Assembly (NCBI GenBank): GCA_965649825.1
Contig: OZ287701.1
Coordinates: forward strand, 558,001-622,000
DNA: 64,000 nt
Source: Penicillus capitatus
Lineage: Eukaryota; Chlorophyta
Direction: 5' to 3'
In this document: piece by piece, positions 45,644-55,174 of the stretch
Position numbering within the stretch: the first letter of the stretch is position 1
How the letters are laid out: each line of letters opens with the position of its first letter
Made by a program: the position numbers and the translations under genes
Notes under the pieces: generated by a model
Seen by the model: only the letters and a program-made list of their open reading frames with translations
Told to the model about the DNA's origin: nothing
Databases searched by the model: none

Positions 45644-46414
45644 TCAGCTCCATCGAACACCCACGAAGAACCCAGTGCAGAACGACCCCACGCTCGGAAT
45701 GCCCTGCACGCACAACGCTCGTGCACGTGTGATCGTGGCATGAGTCCCTTGCTTGGGCCAGCAGACGCAGGATGCTGGGCGAAGCGACTTGCAGATCGTC
45801 CTCGTCGAACTTTCCGTCCCCTGTCAGATCCAGCCTCTTCTCGATGACGTCCCAGTGAATGTCCACGACGCCAGCGTACACCAGACCCTTCGGACATCGA
45901 GATCTCTCTGTTTCGACGCGGAAGTTGACACCTGTAGGAGTATGAAACTGACGCCCACGGCGACGACTGCCTTCCTTTCGAGGTGCTTAAGCGCAGCGCC
46001 GCACGCGAAACCGATCATGCCACTCAGACCGACAGACGACAGAAGAGGACCGATCCAGTCCCAAGCTTCGTCCACCGCCTCGTCGACTTGATCCGCTTCG
46101 TCGACCGGATCCGTCTCGGCAGCTTCGACCGGACGACTACGAAAAGACGCATGGGCCACGCCCGCCACAGACAGCCAGTGAAGACGCGAGGGACGACCAT
46201 TCGAATCTCCGTCTCCTCCACCGCCTTGGGATCACACGGTGATGAGGGAACGGCCAGGTTTAAGACGGCCTGTCTTTCGTCCCGGTCCCCGACCGCCGTT
46301 TCCTGATCCCAACGCTCCAAAGCGATGGCGATTCCTTCGCGGTCGAAGTCGTCGTCGTTTTGGACCGTCGGACAACAGACGTCCTGATGAGAGGAAGGGC
46401 GCGTTCGAGCACAT
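45644..46414 (-). CDS. FUN14-domain membrane protein (FUNDC-like) with EF-hand-like loop
   Basis: FUN14 proteins are small multipass proteins of mitochondria or plastids; animal FUNDC1 is a mitophagy receptor. Four exons join in phase: ATG 46414 with an Arg-rich, potentially targeting N-terminus; RGGGDGDSNGRPSRLHWLSV through the acidic stretch to WDWIGPLLSSVGLSGMIGFA and ALKHLERKAVVAVGVSFILL; GLVYAGVVDIHWDVIEKRLD; and a last exon GIPSVGSFCTGFFVGVRWS. The glycine-rich membrane segments and the final FCTGFFVGVR block match FUN14 family ends. The loop DLTGDGKFDEDD resembles an EF-hand calcium loop, as in plant FUN14 proteins. The acidic segment before WDWI could act as an Atg8-interacting motif, which is speculative. 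The last intron (45704-45752) has a GC donor (GCAAGG). Confidence 0.85.
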
Positions 46415-46641
46415 GGTGCTGCTCCGAAACCGCGGTTATTTTTCGCCTGGATGGGCATTATTGTCTGTCACGGTCAAGGCAGCGAGGCCTTCGATTTGCA
46501 TCATTAGGCGCATCGTTCTGATTTCGCCATCTGCCTGCTATCAGAAGTTTCGCATCTTCCGTCTGCGTTTGTTTGTGCAGGTATTCCGTCTGCGAAAAAA
46601 ACGACGCGTTCGTCGTTGCCAGGAAACCAAAACCTCTCTTC

Positions 46642-47722
46642 ATGAAGAATCGTGACATGCGCCGTCCGCAGAACATCGACGACAGCAGCGGCATGTCGCC
46701 GCGCATTGTGGAAACGCGCGACGGTTGTTTCTTCTGCGCGAAGCGCTTCGAAGGGCCAGGCAGAGTGGGCGACCCATGCGAATCCGTCAAGACGGTGAGG
46801 CCACTGACGCATTCGTTGCGCCGTCACGCCGAGCGTTTGGACTTTTCCAGTGTGTGCGTTCGCCGGCTTCCATCGGAGACGGGTCGACCGGAATCCGTAC
46901 GACGGAGCCGGTAGCAGACGCGGAGTGGATGTCTTTCCACGAGGGAAGCTTGCATGGGACGGACGCGGCCGACGGCGAGAGACGCAGACCGCCTCTTCGT
47001 GTCGAGGCGAGTGCCGACTGCGCGAAGCTTTTTTATCCGAGTCGCGTGTTCTCCATCAGGGCCTACGATCCGGAGAGTGCTCACTGAGTCCGAGCCAAGT
47101 CAGCGTTTACGCAGTTACGAAAGTAACAATCCCTCTACCGAGGACTCATGTTTCGACGCGGCATTCGACAGATGTGGGATCCTGTCAGCGTCGCGAGGAC
47201 GTTTCCCTCGCTCCCGCCTCGTCATCGCCGCCACGGGGAGACGTCGTCAGGCATCTTCTTCAGAGGACACGGCCGTGAGCGGGCTCCCCGAATCAGATCG
47301 CATGTGCAGAGGAGCATGACAAGCGGGGACCATCCGTCGTTCCACTCGCGTGGATCCTCTTTCAGTCAGGCAGAACGGTCTCGCTCCCAGGCTCTCGGAG
47401 GCGACTGTGCAGAGGTGCTCACGTCTTCTCCCTGCTACAGCTTTCAGCCCTCTGCTCATGGAGTCTCCGAGGAAATCTGCGAGGTGGAGGTCGAGGCGCA
47501 TGGCCTCGTGCAGATCTTTCGGACGGGAAAGAAGTTCGCAGCGAGGAATCTGGAGCGAGTGGGACCGTTCTCCCGGAATCTTGACGGTCCCGCTCTACTG
47601 CAAGGGCTTCTGCGATCCGGGAGAGGCGACGAGAGACCTGGCCCGCCTGCCGCCGGGGGGCCGCACGTCATCGCGTTCACGTTCTGTCCGATCCGGCTCG
47701 CGGCGCGGAGAGACTCGTCTTC
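46642..47722 (+). other. probable 5' exons of the NB-ARC gene, not resolved
   Basis: The plus strand is open in several frames, as expected for GC-rich DNA. One good candidate join is an exon from ATG 46642 (ETRDGCFFCAKRFEGPGRVG) spliced at a GTGAGG donor near 46795 to an acceptor ending TTTTCCAG near 46850, continuing as EWMSFHEGSLHGTDAADGER and KLFYPSRVFSIRAYDPES. Further frames (EEICEVEVEAHGLVQIFRTG, ARNLERVGPFSRNLDGPALL) lie between this and the NB-ARC core. I could not establish a single spliced frame. Confidence 0.35.
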
Positions 47723-48988
47723 GTGGGCGATCTTGGTCTCAGAGGCGGCGGAGACAGAGACCCTCCGTCCGGCAGCGATTCGCCGGGACGCCGGGCTGCC
47801 TCCCGGTTTCGGCGGAGGAGGGACCATCGTCTGGTCGAGCCTTACATCGTTCGCTACTTTGTCGGGAGGAAGGACCAACTCAGCGAGATGATTGAAGCGT
47901 TCGAGTCGAGCGACGAGTCGCTTGTCGTCAGGGCGATCGTCGGCCCGGGCGGCATCGGGAAGACTCAGCTCGCGACACGGCTGTTCGACCTTTTCAGGGG
48001 AAAGCGCCACTACGACGGCGCGTTCTGGATACCTTCAAGCTCCAGAGAGACCCTCACTGCCACGTTCCTGCAAATCGCAGAGTATCTGAGAGTTCGCACC
48101 GACACCGAAACCCCGGAGCTCATCAAACGTGTTCGAGAAGAGCTCGGACGATCTCACTGTTTCTACGTCTTCGACGACGCTCTGAGTTTCGAACTGATAC
48201 GCGAGTACTTTCCTGCGACAAGCGGACATGTCATCGTAACGACGAGGGAGGCTGGAGGCGGAGACTGGGAGAACAACATGCTTCGACTGGGACCGTTCGA
48301 CGAAGACGAAGCTCGGATTCTGGCAGAGAGACTCGAATGCGGCAGGTCAATGCGGCCGAACGATCTAGACGACTTGATGGACCTGTTGTCTCGGATCCCG
48401 CTGGTCCTCGCTCAATTCTTCTCCGTGATGCGGGACGAAGAGAGGTCGAGCCCCGCCGAATGGGTGCAGCGTCTGCTGCGGTACGAAGTCACGGGACGAG
48501 AGGCCAAAGCGATAGAAGAGCTCTCAGCGACGCGAATCGGCGAAGAAGCGAGCGGAATGGTCTTCGTGTTCAACTGGAGCGTGCAGAGGATTTCGGAGGA
48601 ACCCAACGACCTCGGCCCCCGTTCGCTCGACATTCTCGCCAAGCTAGCGCTGCTCGATCCGAACGGTGTGCCCGTCGAGTGGATACACAAGTGGCACGAA
48701 TGTGGTGATGGACAGTCCGGGGAAAGAACGCAGAATGCCATAAGGATCCTTGAGCGCTTCTCTCACGTCGCGTGGGACACAAAGACGAATCAAATCTACA
48801 TCCACGCCGAGAGGCAACTTTTAGCGAGACACCTTCTCCTAAAGAGCGACGACAGTGTTTCCAGTCACGTTCGAGAATCCGAAGAACAGCACAAGAACGA
48901 GATCGGAGACCACGTGAAGACCATAGTGGATTCAATCGGACGATACATTGACGGGTGGAGAACGGACCGTTGTCGTGTTAAGGCGTAA
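47723..48988 (+). CDS. NB-ARC NTPase (NLR/STAND-type signalling protein), 5' end uncertain
   Basis: STAND-class NTPases act as nucleotide-controlled switches; in plants, animals and algae they sense cues through C-terminal repeats. Visible motifs: YFVGRKDQLSEMIEAF leading into the domain; P-loop GPGGIGKTQLATRLF (47942-47986); kinase-2 CFYVFDDA; RNBS-B-like GHVIVTTREAG; a GLPL-like RIPLVLAQFFSVM; then a winged-helix-like region (RSLDILAKLALLDPNGVPVE). No clear MHD motif was seen. The frame ends at a TAA at 48986-48988, followed by AATAAA at 49149. The segment before the core (MGDLGLRGGGD onward) is Arg/Ser-rich and may be intronic or UTR; the likely 5' exons lie in 46642-47722. A TPR array of the kind usually fused to NB-ARC domains in algae follows in the same orientation but is not in frame. 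Confidence 0.78.
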   Translation: MGDLGLRGGGDRDPPSGSDSPGRRAASRFRRRRDHRLVEPYIVRYFVGRKDQLSEMIEAFESSDESLVVRAIVGPGGIGKTQLATRLFDLFRGKRHYDGAFWIPSSSRETLTATFLQIAEYLRVRTDTETPELIKRVREELGRSHCFYVFDDALSFELIREYFPATSGHVIVTTREAGGGDWENNMLRLGPFDEDEARILAERLECGRSMRPNDLDDLMDLLSRIPLVLAQFFSVMRDEERSSPAEWVQRLLRYEVTGREAKAIEELSATRIGEEASGMVFVFNWSVQRISEEPNDLGPRSLDILAKLALLDPNGVPVEWIHKWHECGDGQSGERTQNAIRILERFSHVAWDTKTNQIYIHAERQLLARHLLLKSDDSVSSHVRESEEQHKNEIGDHVKTIVDSIGRYIDGWRTDRCRVKA

Positions 48989-49148
48989 TGCTCACAATAA
49001 TGCGCTCATCTACCTACACTTGTATCAATCTCCAAGTGACAGGTCGTAGGTTCTCTATAGCTTCCCATCCAAAAATAGACCCGCGGCTATACGTCGCAGA
49101 TTCCAAGTAGATTCCGGAATCTGCGCAGAATATTCCTTTTTGTGACTT

Positions 49149-49168
49149 AATAAAGTACCCTATAAAAG
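49149..49168 (+). promoter_or_regulatory. AATAAA followed by TATA-like box between NB-ARC and TPR segments
   Basis: AATAAA at 49149-49154 could end the NB-ARC transcript. TATAAAAG at 49161-49168 could start a separate transcription unit for the TPR array. The close spacing is suggestive only. Confidence 0.3.
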
Positions 49169-49269
49169 CGTTGTAGATGTACTGATCTCGTCTTTCGTTT
49201 ATCAGACTTTACGTTTCAAAGGTTTACGTGCGCCCACCATTCAAATTGTCTCCATCTAAAACTCTACGC

Positions 49270-51736
49270 GACACCGTTCGAACCAAGAACTTTGGTCCTC
49301 GCTCGCAAGAAACGGGTCGGCACTCCTGAAACACTGCGCGAGCTCGGAGGACACTGGCGTGGAAATAAAGTTACTCCAACACACAACACGGTCGTACAGA
49401 GAGATATGCATGTTTCAAGAATCGCTCACCAATGCTCAAAAAGCACTCGAGACGTGCGAGCGCCTTCACGGCGACGCAGATCATCCGGACACCGTCCAGT
49501 GCATCAAGAGCTAGGCCTTCGGACTCGACCGAACGGGGAGAATCAACGAAGCCGTGCCGCTCTACAAGAGGGCCCTCGACATGTGCGATCCCCTTCACGG
49601 CGACGCGGACCATCCGGACACCGTCGATTGCATCAAGATCTACGCCATCGGACTCGACCGAACAGGGAGAATCAACGAAGCCGTGCCGCCCCTTCACGGC
49701 GATGCGGACCATCCGGACACCGTCCAGTGCACCAAGAGCTACGCCATCGGACCGAACAAACGGGGAGAATCAACGAAGCCGTGTCGCTCTACAAGAGGGC
49801 CCTCGACATGTGCGAGCGCCTTCACGGCGACGCGGACCATCCGGACACCGTCCAGTGCATCAAGAGCTACGCCATCGGACTCGACCGAACGGGGAGAATC
49901 AACGAAGCCCTGTCGCTCAGAAAGAGGGCCCTCGACATGTGCGAGCGCCTTCACGGCGACGCGGACCATCCGGACACCGTCCAGTGCATCAAGAGCTACG
50001 CCATCGGACTCGACCGAACGGGGAGAATCAACGAAGCCGTGCCGCTATACAAGAGGGCCCTCGACATGTGCGAGCGCCTTCACGGCGACGCGGACCATCC
50101 GGACACCGTCCAGTGCATCAAGAGCTACGCCATCGGACTCGACCGAACGGGAAGAATCAACGAAGCCGTGCCGCTCTGCAAGATGGCCCTCGACATGTGC
50201 GAGCGTCTTCACGGCGACGCGGACCATCCGGACACCGTCCAGTGCATCAAGAGCTACGCCATCGGACTCGACCGAACGGGGAGAGACAACGAAGCCGTGC
50301 CGCTCTACAAGAGGGCCCTCGACATGTGCGAGCGCCTTTACGGCGACGCGGACCATCCGGACACCGTCCAGTGCATCAAGATCTACGCCATCGGACTCGA
50401 CCGAACGGGGAGAATCAACGAAGCCGTGCCACTCTTTAAGAGGGCCCTCGACATGTGCGAGCGCCTTCACACCGACGCGGACCATCCGGACACCGTCGAT
50501 TGCATCAAGAGCTACGCCGTCGGACTCGAACGAACGGGGAGAGACAACGAATCCCTGCCGTTTAGAAAGAGGGCCCTCGACATGTGCGAGCGTCTTCACG
50601 GCGACGCGGACCATCCGGACACCGTCGATAGCATCAAGATCTACGTCATCGGACTCGACCGAACGGGGAGAATCAACGAAGCCGTGCCGCTATACAAGAG
50701 GGCCCTCGACATGTGCGAGCGCCTTCACGGCGACGCGGACCATCCGGACACCGTCGAGTGCTTCAAGAGCTACGCCATCGGACTCGAACGAACGGGGAGA
50801 GACAACGAATCCCTGCCGTTTAGAAAGAGGGCCCTCGACATGTGCGAGCGTCTTCACGGCGACGCGGACCATCCGGACACCGTCGATTGCATCAAGATCT
50901 ACGCCATCGGACTCGACCGAACGGGGAGAATCAACGAAGCCGTGCCGCTATACAAGAGGGCCCTCGACATGTGCGAGCGCCTTCACGGCGACGCGGACCA
51001 TCCGGACACCGTCGAGTGCTTCAAGAGCTACGCCATCGGACTCGAACGAACGGGGAGAGACAACGAATCCCTGCCGTTTAGAAAGAGGGCCCTCGACATG
51101 TGCGAGCGTCTTCACGGCGACGCGGACCATCCGGACACCGTCGATTGCATCAAGATCTACGCCATCGGACTCGACCGAACGGGGAGAATCAACGAGGCCG
51201 TGCTGCTCGACAAGAGGGCCCTCGACATGTGCAAGCGCCTTCACGGCGACGCGGACCATCCGGACACCGTCGAGTGCTTCAAGAGCTACGCCATCGGACT
51301 CGAACGAACGGGGAGAATCAACCAAGCCTTGCCGCTCTACAGGAGGGCCCTCGACATGTGCGAGCGTCTTCACGGCGACGCGGACCATCCGGACACCGTT
51401 GAGTGCATCAAGAGCTACGCCGCCGGACTCGACCGAACGGGGAGAATCAACGAAGCCTTGCCGCTCTACAGGAGGGCCCTCGACATGTGCGAGCGTCTTC
51501 ACGGCGACGCGGACCATCCGGACACCGTTGAGTGCATCAAGAGCTACGCCGCCGGACTCGACCGAACGGGGAGAATCAACGAAGCCTTGCCGCTCTACAG
51601 GAGGGCCCTCGACATGTGCGAGCGCCTTCACGGCGACGCGGACCATCCGGACACCGTCGAGTGCATGCGCACTTATGCTGCTTGTTTGTCAAGAATCGGA
51701 AGGGACAATGAACTTTGCTTTACATGGAGAGATTGA
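49270..51736 (+). pseudogene. TPR (kinesin-light-chain-like) repeat gene, broken at its 5' end
   Basis: The frame opens with a linker typical of NB-ARC-TPR proteins (ELWSSLARNGSALLKHCASS, then SYREICMFQESLTNAQKALE) and enters the first TPR. It meets a TAG at 49512-49514 where sister repeats have TAC (KSYAIGL becomes KS-stop-AFGL). The third repeat has lost about 12 residues near 49689, and a one-base deletion at 49749-49762 (GLDRTGR becomes GPNKRGES) shifts the frame. After that shift 15 complete 42-residue repeats are intact in one frame to the TGA at 51734-51736. Each reads like ALDMCERLHGDADHPDTV, then SYAIGLDRTGRINEAVPLYK. So the array is either a decayed NB-ARC-TPR gene or a gene now starting within the array. 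TPR arrays bind proteins; the ligand is unknown. Confidence refers to TPR identity plus the breaks. Confidence 0.7.
49441..51680 (+). repeat. tandem array of 126-bp TPR-coding units, about 18 copies
   Basis: The unit is 126 bp (42 codons), nearly identical between copies at DNA level. It is easily seen from the recurring block around GCCCTCGACATGTGCGAGCG. Copies 7 to 12 of the intact part alternate two variants (PFRKRALDMC and PLYKRALDMC), giving a 252-bp higher-order unit; copies 13 to 15 share YRRALDMC and AAGLDRTG. Because 126 is a multiple of three and the units are GC-rich, long open frames also appear in the other frames and on the minus strand; those are by-products. Confidence 0.93.
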
Positions 51737-53940
51737 ACAAAATGCGTGAACGTTTCGGTGACATTTAAATTGTTGGATGTTGCCTAGCCTATTTTACTTG
51801 TTTTCCTGTTGAATGGCATGCTAAGGCTGTTGAAATTCTTCGGTTTGAATTCACTGTGTCTCTTAGCGAGAGAAACATACAGGTCAACAATTGCTATCAA
51901 TGTTGAAAGGATTTTTTCGTAAAAAGAAGTCCCTATTGTGTTCTTTTGCGTCTTAGTTGTCGGACATCACCGTTCGCCTAGCATTAACTTCGCGCCGGAT
52001 TGGTGTTCACTCGATCGCGCTTACCATGAGATTTATATAGCCTCTCTACCAAATCACAAGGTCTTATGTCTGCATGGCGCCACCTCTAGCTTTGCTTACC
52101 GATTAGAAGTTTACATTCTTTTTGAACAATACACCGCATCGATCTCCGGGAAGTCTGTCTGCCGCCTACTCACTACTAGTCTCTAAGTCGCGATTTATCA
52201 TCGATACATAAATGCTGGCATCTGTTTGTTTTCAAGGTGTTATGCGCCTCAAAAGATTCTTACTTAAATTCGTTAATCTTTAAAGAATTACAGAGGAAAG
52301 GGTTGCAGTTGTCCGCCAACTCGACATTTTCTTCTGGGTGAAGGCGAGCTCGTTCTCGACGTAGGTGTCTTTTTCCTTGCGGATGACTCTACCGGCGTTG
52401 TTGTCCAAGTTCACCACGTGTAGTGCTTGAGACCTACCGTATGGATCACCATTGACCAATAGTCGGACGTAGAATTGCAGGACAGTCGTCAATGCCAATA
52501 AATGGCGGCCGACTGAACGACAGTTTTTCTCGAAAAAACTATCTGCTATCTTTCTCGATCTAAATTGACGCTTGAGATCTCTTTCTTCGCAGCGCTCTGA
52601 CAGAAGATTGGTTTATTCTTGATCGAGTCGTTGTTTCCTTCGAAGATAACGCTGCTACTAACGGGCATGACACTGACAGACATTAAGACTGAAGACGATC
52701 ACTTTGCACCCCATCATCCAGTACCCTGCACCAAGTACTAATTGATGCACACAATTTCGCGCGCACTCCTCAGTTTGGCAACGAGATCTTTCTTTTGTAC
52801 TTAGGTGCACACCGACTGACCATTTGTGTCGCGCGTTTACTTCTGAGGTTTTATCTATATTCTTGCTGCGGCTTTTTGCATTGCATACAACACAACCATG
52901 ACACTGATGCAGTTTAAAGTTCGATCGAGGAATGACTGCTTGTCTAAATTCCTTCGTGTGCCAGATACGAAAAACTGCAGTGAGTGTTTTACACAGGAAT
53001 ACTGCGATCAGAGCCTCCAATCGTCGCGGCAAAGACACCGTGCATGTTGACGACAATGCTCACGATTAAAGAGACTGTGCATTTGCAAGTCATTCTTTTA
53101 TAGACTTCGTTATATTGGCCATTCGAATGGCGCAATCAGATTCAACCTTCTAATTGTTTGTGTTTGTGGACGACCAGAGCTGGCGTTTTTCACCCAGGAG
53201 ACACAAGAATGCTTCAACTAAAGCAAGAACTACCATCTTGAGAGGACTGCCACTTTGAGATCAGTTCTGTCAGATGTCCCGTTTCTTGTCAATGCACCCG
53301 TCCCTTCTCAACGCTCCACTTGATGTCGATGACATAAGAAAGACAGAAGGCGTTACGGACGTTGAGATTTGACTCTCTTGTTGACAAATCGTTGAAACAT
53401 TCGGCGCCGCAGAGACCGAAAGAGATACCGCGTAGACGCCGCCTGATGCGTTTCAGTCCAGGCCGCTCGCGACTGCGAAAGGGCGCGGACGCGTCTTGCG
53501 ATTTCAGCATGGGCACAAGCCATCATCCAGTCCCGCTCGCGTCCCTCTGCTCAACCACCTGTTCGCATTCTCTACCACTGACAACACTACCTTACGACAC
53601 AATTGAGACTCCAACAGCAAAAAGACCAACGCCAATAGAGGCAAAAAACCGTCGCGTTCACCTTTTCAGCCTCTATCTCTATCCACATAGCACATGACGA
53701 CGAGCAAACCAAACCAAAAGTCTCCGGGTCGTATTGTGCTGCCGCTTCCTTACTCGCATTCACTGTCGAGGAAGGCGGCTAATCGTAAGTCGTTTAGTAA
53801 GATCTGTCTGTTCTCAACCAACAGACACGGCGGACAGTTCGAGTGATGCTGTCGCACTATGATAAACATCGAACACAATTCGTCCATCTGAATGAACATT
53901 TCGTTATCGCGTTCATTTCGTCGCACGAAGGTCGAGCAAG
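51737..53940. other. AT-richer intergenic stretch with one minus-strand open frame
   Basis: About 2.2 kb without a convincing gene. Composition drops to AT-richer than the flanking NB-ARC/TPR block. A minus-strand frame at 52658-53056 (CHGCVVCNAKSRSKN, later CQTEECARNCVHQLVLG) and another at 52280-52498 could be remnants of a mobile element or a small gene; neither has a diagnostic motif that I can name. No terminal repeats or target-site duplication were found by eye. Confidence 0.35.
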
Positions 53941-54976
53941 ATGAGTCGTGTCTGGGATGAAAGTCTCAATCCGTATGATGTGTTGGAAATCGCCAACGGA
54001 CTCGAGGCATCGGAAGCAGATATCAAGAAGGTCCCGGTCCTTTTCGTGCACGGAGTCGCGACGTTCAGTCTTTAGGCTTACCGCAAACTCGCCCGTCTCA
54101 AGCACCCGGACAAGAACCCCACGGCACGAATCGAAGGTAAGACTTAAGTCGAGGCACAAAGACATTAAATGCGTTGTTTTGGTGTATGCAGAATTTCATT
54201 TGATTCAGAGCGCCTACGAAATTCTAACCGATGTTGACGCCCGAGCGGCCTACGACACCGTTATCAAGTAAGCAAGCAGTTCTTCAGAATCTCTAGTGGA
54301 TGACGTCAGTCAAGAGCGCGTCAGCTTAATGAAGAGCGATGGCAAAAGCAATCAGAGAAGCGCAGGCGCATGAGAGAAGATCTCGAACAGAAAGAAAAGG
54401 CGTGGAGTGAAGAACGTCGAGAAGAGGCTTCAGCTCAGGCCGCTCTGCAGAAGGAACTCGAACGATTGCGGCAAAAACTCGAAAAGCAGCACCAAGACAA
54501 GACACAGCTGGCACGTCCTTCCAACCAGCCGTCACTTCAGACCCTCCATCGTATGGTGAAGATCAAGTGGACTGACAGCAAGACGACGTGGAATGAAGGT
54601 TCCACATCGTAACGGTATTATTACGTAACATGAGCGTAAGGATATGCTTGCAGAGAAGTTAAGAGATGTGCTTCAAAAGTGGACGACGGTGAAAGCCGTT
54701 GCGCTTCGGCGAAAAAGGGGACACGTGTATACTGCCGTCGTCGAGTTGTCCTCGGCAGGAGACGTTGCGGAGTTGATCGCCCATCAAGAATCGTGTATTG
54801 AGGGTACCTTCAAAGGGAAATCGTCGGCCATCGGTGTCCTTCTGAAGTTCACGTTGAAGCCAATGAACTGCGACGTACCTGCTGAGTCGGTACCCTCCAC
54901 GAACTTCAGTCCCGCGTCGTTGTCAGAAGCGGAAGTGCTGGCCAAGATGCGCCGCGCCGCTGGAATGCGAGGATAG
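53941..54976 (+). CDS. DNAJC17: DNAJC17/Cwf23-like J-domain protein with RRM
   Basis: A spliceosome-associated co-chaperone of the DNAJC17 (yeast Cwf23) type. It begins MSRVWDESLNPYDVLEIANG, a J-domain N-terminus; the HPD motif lies in LARLKHPDKNP and the last J helix in FHLIQSAYEILTDVDARAAY. A long charged coiled-coil follows (ARQLNEERWQKQSEKRRRMR), then an RRM-like domain starting MVKIKWTD with VYTAVVELSSAGDVAEL and KFTLKP. Five exons join in phase with introns at about 54033-54074, 54138-54191, 54270-54315 and 54598-54651. The architecture J domain, coiled coil, RRM is diagnostic. The total is about 270 residues, close to the family norm of 300. Confidence 0.88.
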
Positions 54977-55174
54977 CCGTACGTAATGGTCGGCGGTTAT
55001 CATCACTATTCCTTTTCTCAAAGTCTTTTGCTGGACCTCCCGCTGTTTATTTAAAGACATCTGTTCGACTATCTCCTCTCTGCCTAAGACTTCATTGACG
55101 GATACTCTGTGTCGTTTGATATTTGCTTCTCGGACGTCAGTTACTCGGTCAACGCGGACCCGCGGCTCTATAAT

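Noticed and set aside
49441-51680. A regular direct repeat that could be read as a CRISPR or satellite array
   Set aside because: Units are 126 bp without spacers, translate as TPRs in one frame with third-position variation, and lie in a eukaryotic gene context.
49554-51749. Long Thr/Arg/Ser-rich and Val/Ala/Glu-rich proteins in the other frames of the repeat array, including the minus strand
   Set aside because: They arise because the 126-bp unit is a multiple of three and GC-rich; only the frame giving ALDMCERLHGDADHPDTV matches a known fold.
53857-54165. A minus-strand frame over the DNAJC17 first exons
   Set aside because: Antisense shadow of a well-supported J-domain with its HPD motif.
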